Positions 37,798-51,810 of a stretch of DNA of 64,000 nt are shown one piece after another. The notes beneath the pieces were generated by a model. It was not told where the DNA came from. It saw nothing but the letters and a program-made list of their open reading frames with translations, and did not search any database. The stretch is from Blastococcus sp. TF02-8 (GTDB lineage: Bacteria > Actinomycetota > Actinomycetes > Mycobacteriales > Geodermatophilaceae), in assembly GCF_003319175.1 (NCBI RefSeq), contig NZ_QOHK01000009.1, positions 54,725-118,724 on the forward strand, written 5' to 3'. A program made the position numbers and the translations under genes. Each line of letters starts with the position of its first letter. Position 1 is the first letter of the stretch.

Positions 37798-38228
37798 CGA
37801 TCCAGGTGCTCAACGGGCCGAACCTCGGCCGGCTCGGCACGCGTGAGCCGGAGATCTACGGCTCGACCACCTACGCGCAGCTGGTCGAGGTGCTGGAGGA
37901 GGCCGGCCGCGAGCTCGACATGGCCGTCCGGGTCCGGCAGACCGACGACGAGGCCGAGATGCTCCGCTGGATCCACGAGGCGACCGACGCCGGCGACCCG
38001 GTGGTCATCAACCCCGCGGGGTGGTCGCACACCTCGGTGGCGCTGCACGACGCGCTCGCCGCGACGACCGCGCCGGTGGTCGAGGTGCACATCAGCAACA
38101 TCCACAAGCGCGAGGCGTTCCGGCACCACTCCTACGTCTCGGCGGCGTCCGACGGCGTGATCGCGGGCCTCGGCATCGAGGGCTACGTCCTGGCGCTCCA
38201 GTGGCTGTCGCTGCGGGGAGCCCGGTGA
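37794..38228 (+). CDS. aroQ: Type II 3-dehydroquinate dehydratase
   Basis: Dehydrates 3-dehydroquinate to 3-dehydroshikimate; the small dodecameric class. 144 residues. NGPNLGRLGTREPEIYG holds the catalytic Tyr/Arg loop; INPAGWSHTSVALHDAL and EVHISNIHKREAFRHHSY carry substrate-binding and catalytic His residues. Its start and stop each overlap a neighbour. With aroB, aroK, aroE and aroC this gives all steps from DAHP to chorismate except EPSP synthase, which is not in the window. Confidence 0.94.
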   Translation: MTIQVLNGPNLGRLGTREPEIYGSTTYAQLVEVLEEAGRELDMAVRVRQTDDEAEMLRWIHEATDAGDPVVINPAGWSHTSVALHDALAATTAPVVEVHISNIHKREAFRHHSYVSAASDGVIAGLGIEGYVLALQWLSLRGAR

Positions 38229-39328
38229 GCCGGACCGCGGCGCGCCGCGACGCCCTCCGGGCCACCGCGGCGGAGCGGGGCCTGGACGCCGTCCTGGTGA
38301 CCAACCTGCTCAACGTGCGGTACCTGACCGGGTTCACCGGCTCCAACGGGGCGCTGCTCGTCCGTACCGACGGTGGCGACCTGTTCGGCACCGACGGCCG
38401 CTACACCACGCAGGCCGGCACGCAGGTCCCCGACGTCGAGCTGCTCGTGGACCGGACGACGGTGCCGGCGCTCGCGGGCGAGGCGGTCCGCCGGGGCACG
38501 GGCCGCCTGGGCTACGAGTCGCACGACCTGACCGTCGACGGCCTGCGCGCGTTGGAGCGGGTGCTCGCCGATGCCGCCGCCGGGAGCACGGTGGCGGAGC
38601 TGGTCTCGGTCCGCCGCGCCGTCGAGGCGCAGCGGGCGGTCAAGGACGACGAGGAGATCGAGTCGCTGCGCCGCGCCTGCGCGGTCGCCGACCGGGCCCT
38701 GGCCGAGCTGGCCGCCGAGGGGGCGCTGCGCCCGGGCCGCACCGAGCTGCAGGTCGGCCGCGAGCTGGACGCCCGCATGCTGGCCCTCGGTGCCGAGGCG
38801 CCGTCCTTCGAGACCATCGTGGCGGCAGGCGCTAACTCGGCGATCCCGCACCACCGCCCCGACACCACCGAGCTGCGCGCGGGCGACTTCCTCAAGCTGG
38901 ACTTCGGCGCCACCGTCGACGGCTACCACTCCGACATGACCCGCACCCTGGTCCTCGGGCACGCGGCCGACTGGCAGCGCGAGATCTACGACCTGGTCGC
39001 CGCCTCCCAGGCGGCCGGGCGCGCGGCGCTGGCGGTCGGCGCCGACGTCGTCGCGGTCGACTCCGCTGCCCGGGACGTCATCGTCGCGGCGGGCCACGGC
39101 GAGCACTTCACCCACGGCCTCGGGCACGGTGTGGGACTGGAGATCCACGAGGCGCCGGGCATCGGCCAGCTGGGCGCGGGTAGTCTTGCCGCCGGCATGG
39201 CCGTCACCGTCGAGCCGGGGGTGTACCTCCCGGGGCACGGTGGTGTCCGGATCGAGGACACCCTGATCGTCACGGACGACGAGCCCGAGTTGTTGACCCT
39301 CACGAGCAAGGAACTGCTGGTTCTCTAG
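38225..39328 (+). CDS. pepP: Xaa-Pro aminopeptidase / M24 metallopeptidase
   Basis: Pita-bread fold metallopeptidase, 367 residues from GTG 38225 (overlapping aroQ). N-terminal creatinase-like domain (LDAVLVTNLLNVRYLTGFTG), then the M24 core with the five metal ligands in DFGATVDGYHSDMTR, THGLGHGVGLEIHEAP, VTVEPGVYLPG and RIEDTLIV. Cleaves N-terminal residues before proline. Placed directly ahead of efp (stop TAG abuts the ATG), a classic pairing: EF-P relieves stalling on polyproline. Confidence 0.92.
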   Translation: MSRTAARRDALRATAAERGLDAVLVTNLLNVRYLTGFTGSNGALLVRTDGGDLFGTDGRYTTQAGTQVPDVELLVDRTTVPALAGEAVRRGTGRLGYESHDLTVDGLRALERVLADAAAGSTVAELVSVRRAVEAQRAVKDDEEIESLRRACAVADRALAELAAEGALRPGRTELQVGRELDARMLALGAEAPSFETIVAAGANSAIPHHRPDTTELRAGDFLKLDFGATVDGYHSDMTRTLVLGHAADWQREIYDLVAASQAAGRAALAVGADVVAVDSAARDVIVAAGHGEHFTHGLGHGVGLEIHEAPGIGQLGAGSLAAGMAVTVEPGVYLPGHGGVRIEDTLIVTDDEPELLTLTSKELLVL

Positions 39329-39889
39329 ATGGCTACCACCAACGACCTCAAGAACGGCATGGTGCTCAACCTCGATGGCCAGCTCTGGTCCGTCACCGAG
39401 TTCCAGCACGTCAAGCCCGGCAAGGGTGGCGCGTTCGTGCGCACCACGCTGAAGAACGTGCTGACCGGCAAGGTCGTCGACAAGACCTTCAACGCCGGTA
39501 CCAAGGTCGAGACGGCCACCGTGGACAAGCGGTCGATGACCTACCTCTACAAGGAGGGCACCGACTTCGTCTTCATGGACGGCGACACGTTCGAGCAGAT
39601 CTACGTGCCGGCCGAGACCGTGGGCGGCGGCGCGGACTACCTCCTGGACAACACCGAGGTCACCGTGGCCGTGCACGAGGGCACTGCGCTCTACGTCGAG
39701 CTCCCGGTGACCATGGAGCTCGTGGTCGAGCACACCGACCCGGGCCTGCAGGGCGACCGTTCCACCGGCGGCACCAAGCCCGCGACGCTGGAGACCGGCG
39801 CGCAGATCCAGGTCCCGCTGTTCATCTCGACCGGCGAGAAGCTCAAGGTCGACACCCGGGACGGCCGGTACCTCGGCCGCGCCAACTGA
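39329..39889 (+). CDS. efp: Elongation factor P
   Basis: Helps the ribosome through polyproline stretches. 186 residues, three OB-like domains. The loop carrying the modifiable lysine reads [16 protein letters not shown]. The C-terminal signature is seen in [23 protein letters not shown]. No epmAB-type modification gene is visible here. Follows pepP with no gap and precedes nusB by 12 nt. Confidence 0.96.
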   Translation: MATTNDLKNGMVLNLDGQLWSVTEFQHVKPGKGGAFVRTTLKNVLTGKVVDKTFNAGTKVETATVDKRSMTYLYKEGTDFVFMDGDTFEQIYVPAETVGGGADYLLDNTEVTVAVHEGTALYVELPVTMELVVEHTDPGLQGDRSTGGTKPATLETGAQIQVPLFISTGEKLKVDTRDGRYLGRAN

Positions 39890-39901
39890 CCAGCTGATCC
39901 C

Positions 39902-40309
39902 GTGGCCGCACGCACCAAGGCCCGCAAGCGCGCCGTCGACGTCCTGTACGAGGCCGACGTCCGGGGGCGGGACCGCCTCGAACTGCTCGGCGAGCGGGTG
40001 GCCGACGGCAACCCGCCGGTGCCCGACCACGCCGTCCGGCTGGTCGAGGGCGTGGAGCAGAACGGCGCCCGGATCGACGAGCTGATCGAGACGCACACCG
40101 CCGGCTGGTCGCTGGACCGGCTGCCCGACGTCGACCGCGCGATCCTGCGCATGGCGACCTACGAGCTGCTGTGGGTCGACGACGTGCCCGACGCCGTCGT
40201 GATCGACGAGGCGGTGGAGCTGGCGAAGGCCCTGTCCACCGACGAGTCGCCGAAGTACGTCAACGGCGTGCTGGGCGCGATCCTCGCCGCCGAGGTCCCG
40301 ACGGCGTAG
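39902..40309 (+). CDS. nusB: Transcription antitermination factor NusB
   Basis: RNA-binding all-helical protein for rRNA antitermination with NusE. 135 residues from GTG 39902 (VAARTKARKRAVDVLYEADV). The C-terminal core shows DRAILRMATYELLWVDDVPD and INDEAVELAK-like IDEAVELAKALS, then YVNGVLGAI. Last gene of the plus-strand series; it is convergent with the ABC permease with only 10 nt between stops and no clear terminator hairpin. Confidence 0.94.
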   Translation: MAARTKARKRAVDVLYEADVRGRDRLELLGERVADGNPPVPDHAVRLVEGVEQNGARIDELIETHTAGWSLDRLPDVDRAILRMATYELLWVDDVPDAVVIDEAVELAKALSTDESPKYVNGVLGAILAAEVPTA

Positions 40310-40319
40310 GTCCTCCGTC

Positions 40320-41357
40320 TCAGTGCAGGTCGCGGCGGGCGAACAACCACACCCCGACCGCGACCAGGACCGCGGCGTAGGCGGAGACGACCAGGCCGCC
40401 CTGCAGGTTCGTCACCAGGAACGACGGAGGCTCGGACAGGCCGTCGTAGGAGGCGCTGTAGTCGTACACCCGCATGCCGCCGGGGAGGACCAGCGCGGCG
40501 GCGTTCGTGGTGAGCGTCCAGCGGTCGGCCCCTGCTCCGATGAAGGCCCGCAGCGTGTTCTCCACGATCGCGAAGTAGACGAACCCGGCGCCGAGTGCCG
40601 CGCCGGTGTTGCGGGTCAGGTTGGCCAGCCCGAAGCCGAGCAGTGCCACGAGGACGGTCAGCAGCACCCCTCGGCCCTGCTGGGCCAGGAGGTGGGCCCA
40701 GAAGCCGGCGGGCGTCTCGGCGTCGGCGCCGGCGGTCGCATCGAGGACCGACGCCATCGCCAACCAGCCCGCCTGCGCGAGCAGCCCGATAGCGGCCGCC
40801 GCCAGGACGAGCACCGCCAGCTTGCTGCCCATCACCCGCATCCGGTTCGGCACCCAGAAGAGCAGCGCGACGATCGAGCGGTTCGACCACTCGGCGCCGA
40901 TCCAGGTGGCGCCCACGAGGAAGGCGAGGACGTCCGAGGCGGCCGAGAACGCCATCGCTCCGGGGGCCGCGGCCGAGGCGAGGTCGAAGGGCTGGCGGTC
41001 GAGGAACTCCTCGACCCGCACCCCGGAGTCGGCCAGCGAGGGGCCGCAGAACGAGTCGACGGGCTGGCCGGCGCTCTCGGCCTCCTCCGCGCAGTCCTCG
41101 CGCCACTGCTCGTCCTCGGCCAGCGCCTGGTCGTAGCGCTCCTGCGCCAGCGCGTAGTCGGCCGGGGTCGCGTCGTCGCTGAACACGGTGAGCCCGATCC
41201 CGATGGCGGCGAGCCAGCCGAGCACGGCGGCCCCGAGGAGCACCTGGACGAACCGGCGGGAGGCGAAGCGGAGCAGCTCGGCACGAACCAGGCTGCCGCG
41301 GCGGCGACCCGCCGTCTCCCGCACGGGCACGGGTGGCTGCTGCGTGGCGGCGCTCAT
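40320..41357 (-). CDS. ABC-2 type transporter permease
   Basis: Membrane subunit of an ABC exporter, 345 residues. A first helix at about 34-56 (VQVLLGAAVLGWLAAIGIGL), a long extracytoplasmic loop of ~80 residues, then five more hydrophobic segments (for example LAVLVLAAAAIGLLAQAGWLAM, GVLLTVLVALLGFGLANL, GGLVVSAYAAVLVAVGVWLF). It overlaps the ATPase gene by 4 nt (ATGA). Substrate unknown; the layout resembles antibiotic or lipid exporters. The N-terminal first twenty residues are basic and cytosolic. Confidence 0.85.
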   Translation of the reverse strand: MSAATQQPPVPVRETAGRRRGSLVRAELLRFASRRFVQVLLGAAVLGWLAAIGIGLTVFSDDATPADYALAQERYDQALAEDEQWREDCAEEAESAGQPVDSFCGPSLADSGVRVEEFLDRQPFDLASAAAPGAMAFSAASDVLAFLVGATWIGAEWSNRSIVALLFWVPNRMRVMGSKLAVLVLAAAAIGLLAQAGWLAMASVLDATAGADAETPAGFWAHLLAQQGRGVLLTVLVALLGFGLANLTRNTGAALGAGFVYFAIVENTLRAFIGAGADRWTLTTNAAALVLPGGMRVYDYSASYDGLSEPPSFLVTNLQGGLVVSAYAAVLVAVGVWLFARRDLH

Positions 41358-42277
41358 GCCTGCCCACCGGTGAGTGCGAGGAAGGCGCTCTCCAGGTCGG
41401 GGGTCACGCGGACCAGCTCCTCGACGTAGTGGCCGTGCTCGGCGAGCGTGCGGCTGACGCCGCCGGGAGCGGGGGAGCCGTGCACGAGGATCTGGCCGTC
41501 GGGCGCGGGTGAGACCGCGTAGCCCGCCGCGGCCAGGACCGCGGCGCCGGCAGCTGGATCGGGAACGGCGACCCGGACGTCACCCGAGCCGGTCCGGGAC
41601 AGCACCTGCGACACCGGGCCGGACGCGACCTGCCGGCCGCGGGCCAGGATGGTGACCGAGTCGCACATCTGCTGGACCTCGGCGAGCAGGTGGGAGCTCA
41701 CGAGCACGGTCGTCCGGCCGTCGTGCCCGAGGCGGCGGACGAGCTCGCGCACGTCCTTGATGCCTGCGGGGTCCAGACCGTTGCTGGGCTCGTCGAGGAC
41801 GAGCAGCCGCGGCCCCTTCAGCAGGGCCGCCGCGATGCCGAGCCGCTGCTTCATGCCGAGCGAGTAGCCCTTGAACCGGTCGTTCGCGCGCTCGCGCAGG
41901 CCGACGAGCTCGAGGCACTCCTCGATGCGCGGGCGGGGTACGCCCGCGGTCTCGGCCAGGAGCCGCAGGTTCATGCGCCCGGACAGGTTGGGCGAGAACA
42001 GCGGCGTCTCCACCAGCGCCCCGACCTCGGCGACGACGCTGGGGAGCTCCCGGGGGACCGGGCGGTCCAGCAGCCGCATCGAGCCGGTTCCGGCGTCGGG
42101 GCGGACCAGGCCCAGCAGGATGCGGATGGACGTCGTCTTGCCCGACCCGTTGGGACCGAGCAGGCCGTGCACGCCGCCGGTGCCCACGGTCATGTGCAGG
42201 TCGTCGAGCGCGCGGAACGGGTGGCCCCCGCGCCTGCGGTAGGTCTTCGAGACGCCCACCATCTCCACTGCCGGCAT
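41354..42277 (-). CDS. ABC transporter ATP-binding protein
   Basis: Nucleotide-binding subunit, 307 residues from ATG 42277. Walker A GPNGSGKTTS, signature YSLGMKQRLGIA, Walker B LLVLDEPSNGLDPAG, switch His in VLVSSHLLAEV. The extra C-terminal ~90 residues are typical of ABC-2 exporter ATPases. Partner of the permease downstream. A long dyad at 42334-42359 lies upstream and may bind a regulator. Separated from bldD by a very strong hairpin. Confidence 0.92.
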   Translation of the reverse strand: MPAVEMVGVSKTYRRRGGHPFRALDDLHMTVGTGGVHGLLGPNGSGKTTSIRILLGLVRPDAGTGSMRLLDRPVPRELPSVVAEVGALVETPLFSPNLSGRMNLRLLAETAGVPRPRIEECLELVGLRERANDRFKGYSLGMKQRLGIAAALLKGPRLLVLDEPSNGLDPAGIKDVRELVRRLGHDGRTTVLVSSHLLAEVQQMCDSVTILARGRQVASGPVSQVLSRTGSGDVRVAVPDPAAGAAVLAAAGYAVSPAPDGQILVHGSPAPGGVSRTLAEHGHYVEELVRVTPDLESAFLALTGGQA

Positions 42278-42333
42278 CCGGGTTCCTCCCAGCCGAGCGG
42301 GCCGAGCGCCCGAGGTGCGTGCACCCTGGCACA

Positions 42334-42359
42334 GCCGGCGCCGTCCGGACGGCTCCGGC
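42334..42359. promoter_or_regulatory. 26-bp dyad upstream of the ABC exporter
   Basis: GCCGG-C-GCCGTCC then GGACGGC-T-CCGGC: 12 of 13 positions pair across the axis between 42346 and 42347, and the central 14 bp are perfect. It lies 57 nt upstream of the ATPase start, so an operator is possible; as RNA it would also form a hairpin. Confidence 0.4.
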
Positions 42360-42383
42360 GGCGCGTGTCGGTGCGTGCGGCAC

Positions 42384-42436
42384 CGGAATCGACGGAGGGC
42401 CCCTGCCGGATCGGCAGGGGCCCTCCGTCGATTCCG
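42384..42436 (-). terminator. 24-bp perfect hairpin terminator after bldD
   Basis: Positions 42384-42407 pair without mismatch with 42413-42436 around the loop GGATC. The outer base touches the bldD stop codon (42437-42439), so the terminator begins immediately after the gene. It separates bldD from the ABC exporter operon read in the same direction. Confidence 0.85.
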
Positions 42437-42994
42437 TCAGCGGGGGGAGCGGCGGCGGTCGCCCCAGGAGTCGTCGACGTCCTCCTCGAGGTCGTCGTCA
42501 CCTCCGGAGCTGACGATGCCCTCCATGCCGGGGGAGAGGACGCCCCACTCGATCAGCCGGGAGGTGAGCTCGTCGGGGCTCATGTCGTAGATGATCGCCA
42601 GCGACTTCAGGTCCTCCGCGCGGATGGAGAGGACCTTGCCGTTGTAGTCGTGCCGCTGCGCCTGGATCGTCGAGGCGTAGCGGGCCAGCGGGCCGGCCTC
42701 GTCCGCCGGGAGCGAGCCCAGCGACTCCAGGTTCAGCACGATCTTGTTCGTGGCGGTCACCGCGGAGCTGGGCCGCGGGTCGGGCAGCAGCTCGGACACC
42801 GGGACGCCGTAGAACACGGCGAGCTCGGAGAGGCGCTGCACGGTGACGGCGCGGTCACCGCGTTCGTACGAGCCCACGACGACCGCCTTCCAGCGGCCGT
42901 GCGACTTGTCCTCCACCCCCTGCAGGGAGAGGCCCTGCTGGTTGCGGATCGCGCGGAGCCGGGCGCCGAGGGCCCGTGAGTAGTCGGTGCTCAT
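42437..42994 (-). CDS. bldD: Developmental regulator BldD
   Basis: Homologue of Streptomyces BldD, the c-di-GMP-responsive repressor of sporulation genes. 185 residues. N-terminal XRE helix-turn-helix (LRAIRNQQGLSLQGVEDKS...VVGSYERGDRAVT). The C-terminal domain contains the full c-di-GMP motif RxD-x8-RxxD as R114-H-D116 and R125-A-E-D128, at the same residue numbers I recall for the Streptomyces protein. An acidic/basic tail of about 25 residues follows. A BldD box overlaps its own predicted -10. No sporulation genes are in the window; the role in this organism is inferred. Confidence 0.93.
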   Translation of the reverse strand: MSTDYSRALGARLRAIRNQQGLSLQGVEDKSHGRWKAVVVGSYERGDRAVTVQRLSELAVFYGVPVSELLPDPRPSSAVTATNKIVLNLESLGSLPADEAGPLARYASTIQAQRHDYNGKVLSIRAEDLKSLAIIYDMSPDELTSRLIEWGVLSPGMEGIVSSGGDDDLEEDVDDSWGDRRRSPR

Positions 42995-43037
42995 CGCTGT
43001 CTGCTCACTGTCCGTCGTCTCGGATCGGTGCTGGTCG

Positions 43038-43050
43038 TCACGCAGCGTAC
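43038..43050. promoter_or_regulatory. BldD box upstream of bldD (autoregulation)
   Basis: TCACGCAGCGTAC matches 8 of 9 fixed positions of the published BldD consensus TnACnC(A/T)GnGTnA; the core ACGC-A-GCGT is a perfect dyad. It lies 43 nt upstream of the bldD start and overlaps a minus-strand -10-like TACGCT (43049-43044), as expected for a self-repressing gene. It is also about 180 nt upstream of pyrR. Confidence 0.6.
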
Positions 43051-43196
43051 TGGTGAAGCGTGGATCACAACAGGCGGCCTGCCCACCCGGGGGGAGGTGA
43101 TCGGGCCGCCACGCAGGGTGTTCGCCCTCGGCCCGGCGACGGGGCCGGGCGCGGGGTGCAGTACCGTCGCAGGCGGTCCGACCACTCCTTTAACGA

Positions 43197-44712
<1,516 letters not shown>

Positions 44713-44716
<4 letters not shown>

Positions 44717-46002
44717 CGAACTACCTGATCAAGGGCGCGAAGCCCCTCGGCGGCGACGCCGTCGACATCTTCGTGGCGGACGGCCGGATCGCCGCGGTCG
44801 GCGACTCGCTGAGCGCCACCGGCGCCGAGGTGGTCGAGGCGGCCGGGCTGGTCGCCCTGCCGGGCCTGGTCGACCTGCACACCCACCTGCGCGAGCCCGG
44901 CCGCGAGGACGCCGAGACGGTCGGGACCGGTTCCCGCGCCGCCGCGCTCGGCGGGTTCACCGCGGTGCACGCCATGGCCAACACCGACCCGGTCGCCGAC
45001 ACCGCCGGCGTCGTCGAGCAGGTCTGGCGCCTGGGCCAGGAGGCCGGCCTGGTGGACGTCGTCCCGGTCGGGGCGGTCACCGTAGGGCTCGCGGGCGAGC
45101 GGCTGGCCGAGCTGGGTGCGATGGCCGACTCCGCCGCCCGCGTCCGCGTCTTCTCCGACGACGGGCACTGCGTCTCCGACCCCGCGCTCATGCGCCGCGC
45201 GCTGGAGTACGTGAAGGCCTTCGACGGCGTCGTCGCCCAGCACGCGGAGGAGCCGCGGCTCACCGTCGGCGCGCAGATGCACGAGGGCGACCGCTCGGCC
45301 CGCCTCGGACTGACCGGCTGGCCGGCCGCCGCGGAGGAGGCGATCATCGCCCGCGACGTGCTGCTGGCCGAGCACGTCGGCGCGCGGCTGCACGTCTGCC
45401 ACGTCTCGACGGCGGGATCGGTGGAGATCCTGCGCTGGGCCAAGTCCCGCGGCGTGCAGGTGACCGCGGAGGTGACGCCGCACCACCTGCTGCTCACCGA
45501 CGCCTGCGCGGAGTCCTACGACCCGGTGTTCAAGGTGAACCCGCCGCTGCGGACCGACGCCGACGTCGAGGCCCTCCGCGCCGGGCTCGCCGACGGCACG
45601 ATCGACGCCGTCGGCACCGACCACGCCCCGCACGCGGTCGAGGACAAGGAGAGCGAGTGGGCGCAGGCCCGGCCCGGGATGCTCGGGCTGGAGCAGGCGC
45701 TCTCCGTGGTCATCGAGACGATGGTGGAGCCCGGCCGGCTGGACTGGGCCGGCGTCGCCGACCGCATGTCGGTGCGCCCGGCGCAGATCGGCCGCCTCGG
45801 CGACCACGGCCGCCCGATCGCCCCCGGCGAGCCCGCGAACCTGGTGCTCGTCGACCCGGCCGCCCGCTCGACGGTCGACCCCGCGGCGCTGGCCAGCCGC
45901 AGCCGCAACAGCCCCTATGCCGGCCGGGAGCTCCCCGGCCGGGTGGTCGCGACGTTCCTCCGCGGGACGGCGACCGTTCTGGACGGAAAGGCGACACGGT
46001 GA
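44713..46002 (+). CDS. pyrC: Dihydroorotase
   Basis: Zinc amidohydrolase closing carbamoyl-aspartate to dihydroorotate. 429 residues, the class I (multi-domain-type) length. Metal ligands in [33 protein letters not shown] and [16 protein letters not shown] start overlaps pyrB; stop overlaps carA (GTGA). Could form a complex with PyrB as class I enzymes do. Confidence 0.95.
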
Positions 46003-47164
46003 CAGAGGCTCTGCTCGTGCTCGAGGACGGGCGCACCTTCCGGGGCGAGTCCTACGGGGCGACCGGGACGACGCTGGGCGAGGCGGTCTTCGCCACCGGC
46101 ATGACCGGCTACCAGGAGACGCTGACCGACCCCAGCTACGCCGGTCAGATCGTGGCCATGACCGCACCCCACATCGGCAACACCGGGGTCAACGGCGAGG
46201 ACGACGAGAGCCGCCGCATGTGGGTGGCGGGCTTCGTCGTCCGCGACCCCGCCCGGCGCCCGGCGAACTGGCGGGCCACCGGCAGCCTGGACGACGAGCT
46301 GGTCGCGCAGGGGGTCGTCGGCATCAGCGGCATCGACACCCGCGCGCTCACCCGGCACCTGCGCGACCGCGGCGCCATGCGCGCCGGCATCAGCACCGAG
46401 CTCTCCGCCGACGAGCTCCTCGCCCGGGTCACCGCCGCCGAGGGCATGACCGGCGCCGACCTCGCGCCGACCGTGAGCACGCAGGAGGCCTACGTCGTGC
46501 CCGCGGTGGGGGAGAAGCGGTTCACCATCGCGGCGCTGGACCTCGGCATCAAGACCGCCACCCCGCGGCACCTCGCCGAGCTCGGCGTGGAGACCCACGT
46601 CCTGCCCTCGACGGCCACCGCCGAGGAGCTGCTCGCCGCCGGCCCGGACGGCGTCTTCCTCTCCAACGGCCCGGGCGACCCGGCCGCCGCCGACTACGCG
46701 GTCGAGGCGGTGCGGGGCGTGCTCGACGCGCGCCGTCCTCTGTTCGGCATCTGCTTCGGCAACCAGATCCTGGGCCGGGCGCTGGGGCTGGGCACGTACA
46801 AGCTGCAGTTCGGCCACCGCGGCCTGAACCAGCCGGTGCTCGACCGGGTCAGCGGGACCGTCCGCGTGACCAGCCACAACCACGGTTTCGCCGTCGACGC
46901 CCCGCTGGACCGGCCGACCGACACCCCTTACGGGCCCGTGGAGGTCAGCCACGTCGGCCTCAACGACCAGGTCGTCGAGGGGCTGCGGCTGACCGAGACC
47001 CCGGCGTTCAGCGTGCAGTTCCACCCGGAGTCCGCCGCTGGGCCGCACGACGCGGCGCCGCTGTTCCAGCGCTTCGTCGACCTCATGGAAGCTGCCCGCG
47101 CAGGCGAGGCACACGCGGGCGGGCCCGTCCCGGTCGTCGAGCACAGCACCGGGGAGAAGAACTG

Positions 47165-47165
<1 letters not shown>
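45999..47165 (+). CDS. carA: Carbamoyl-phosphate synthase small subunit
   Basis: Glutaminase subunit supplying ammonia to CarB. 388 residues from GTG 45999. N-terminal CPSase domain ([15 protein letters not shown]), then class I amidotransferase with nucleophile Cys252 in [11 protein letters not shown] and the His/Glu pair in FHPESAAGP. The stop overlaps the carB ATG (TGATG). Confidence 0.96.
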
Positions 47166-50487
<3,322 letters not shown>

Positions 50488-50491
<4 letters not shown>

Positions 50492-51810
50492 CATCCCCGA
50501 CCCGGCAGCTGCGCGACGACCTGGTCGGCCGCGGGCTGGTCGAGGGCCTGCCCGCGGCCTTCCTGGCCGGGATCACCCGGTTCGGCCGACCGCCCCAGGC
50601 TGAGCTGGACGCCCTGACGGCGGAGGTGACCGCCCTCGCCGGGCGGCTCTCCGCCGGGACGGCCGACGACGGCGACCTGCCGCTGCTGACCCGGGCGCTG
50701 TACCTCGGCGGGCACGCCGACCTGCTGGCCGGCCGTGGCGTCCTCAGCCCCATGTACGACGTGCTCGGCGGGTTCCGCGACAACCTGGCCCGGCCGCTCG
50801 GCCCTCGACTGGCGGAGCGGCCGGTGACGGCGCGGCGGTGGCGGCTGCTGGGCCGCACGATCGGCTTCCCGATCGGCATCCCGGCGTGCGTGCTCAACGG
50901 CAGCGAGGCGTGGGTGCGGCACAACGTGGCCAACGGCTGGAACGTGCTCACCTACAAGACCGTGCGCGGTCGCGCGCACCCGCCCAACGAGCAGCCGAAC
51001 TGGGCGTTCGCCGCCCGCGAGACCGCGAGCCTGGCCCCCGGGGCGCCGGCCGACGTGGTGGCCGACCCCTGGGACTGGGTGGAGCCCGGCTCGTCGACGG
51101 TCAGCAGCGTGAACTCCTTCGGCGTGCCCTCACCCGAGCCCGAGGAGTGGATGGCCGACCTGGCGCGCGCGGTCGCCGCCGTCGGCGACGAGCAGCTGCT
51201 GCTGGTGAGCGTCATGGGGGAGGGGGAGGACCTCGCCGCCGACTTCGCCCGCACCGCGCTGATGGCGCAGGAGGCCGGGGCGGCGGTGGTCGAGCTGAAC
51301 CTGTCCTGCCCCAACACCCTCAGCGCGGCGGGGGTGAAGCCGCCGCTGTGCCTGGACCCGGACGCCACCGTCGCCGTGGTCGAGCACGTGCGCCGCGCCC
51401 TGGACGACCGCACCGGCCTGGTCGCCAAGCTCTCCTGGCTCGACGAACGGCAGCTGGCGGCGCTCGTCCCGCGACTGGCACCGCTGGTCGACGGCATCGC
51501 CGGGATCAACACCGTGCAGAGCCGGGTGCGCCGCAGCGACGGCACCCCCACGTTCCCGGGTCGCGAGCTCGCCGGGCTCTCCGGCATCGCGGTGCGCGAC
51601 CCCGCGCTGGACTTCACCCGCCGCCTCGTCGCCCTGCGGGACGCGGGTGGCGTGCACTTCGACGTCCTCGCCATGGGCGGGGTCACCGACCCGGCCTCGT
51701 TCGAGGCGTTGTTCGTCGCGGGCGCCGGCGCCGTGCAGTCCGCCGCCGGCGCCTTCGCCGACCCGCTCCTCGCGCAGAAGTGCACCATCGAGCTCGGGGA
51801 GACCCTGTGA
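50488..51810 (+). CDS. pyrD: Dihydroorotate dehydrogenase, class 1-like active site, N-terminally extended
   Basis: FMN enzyme oxidising dihydroorotate to orotate, by operon position and fold. 440 residues from GTG 50488, longer than usual class 1 (~310) or class 2 (~340-370) enzymes. The active-site loop reads ELNLSCPNT with Cys274 as base, the class 1 pattern; class 2 has Ser (SSPNT). Other marks: [60 protein letters not shown]. About 120 N-terminal residues precede the barrel. No pyrK partner is nearby, so the electron acceptor is unclear. Confidence 0.8.
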
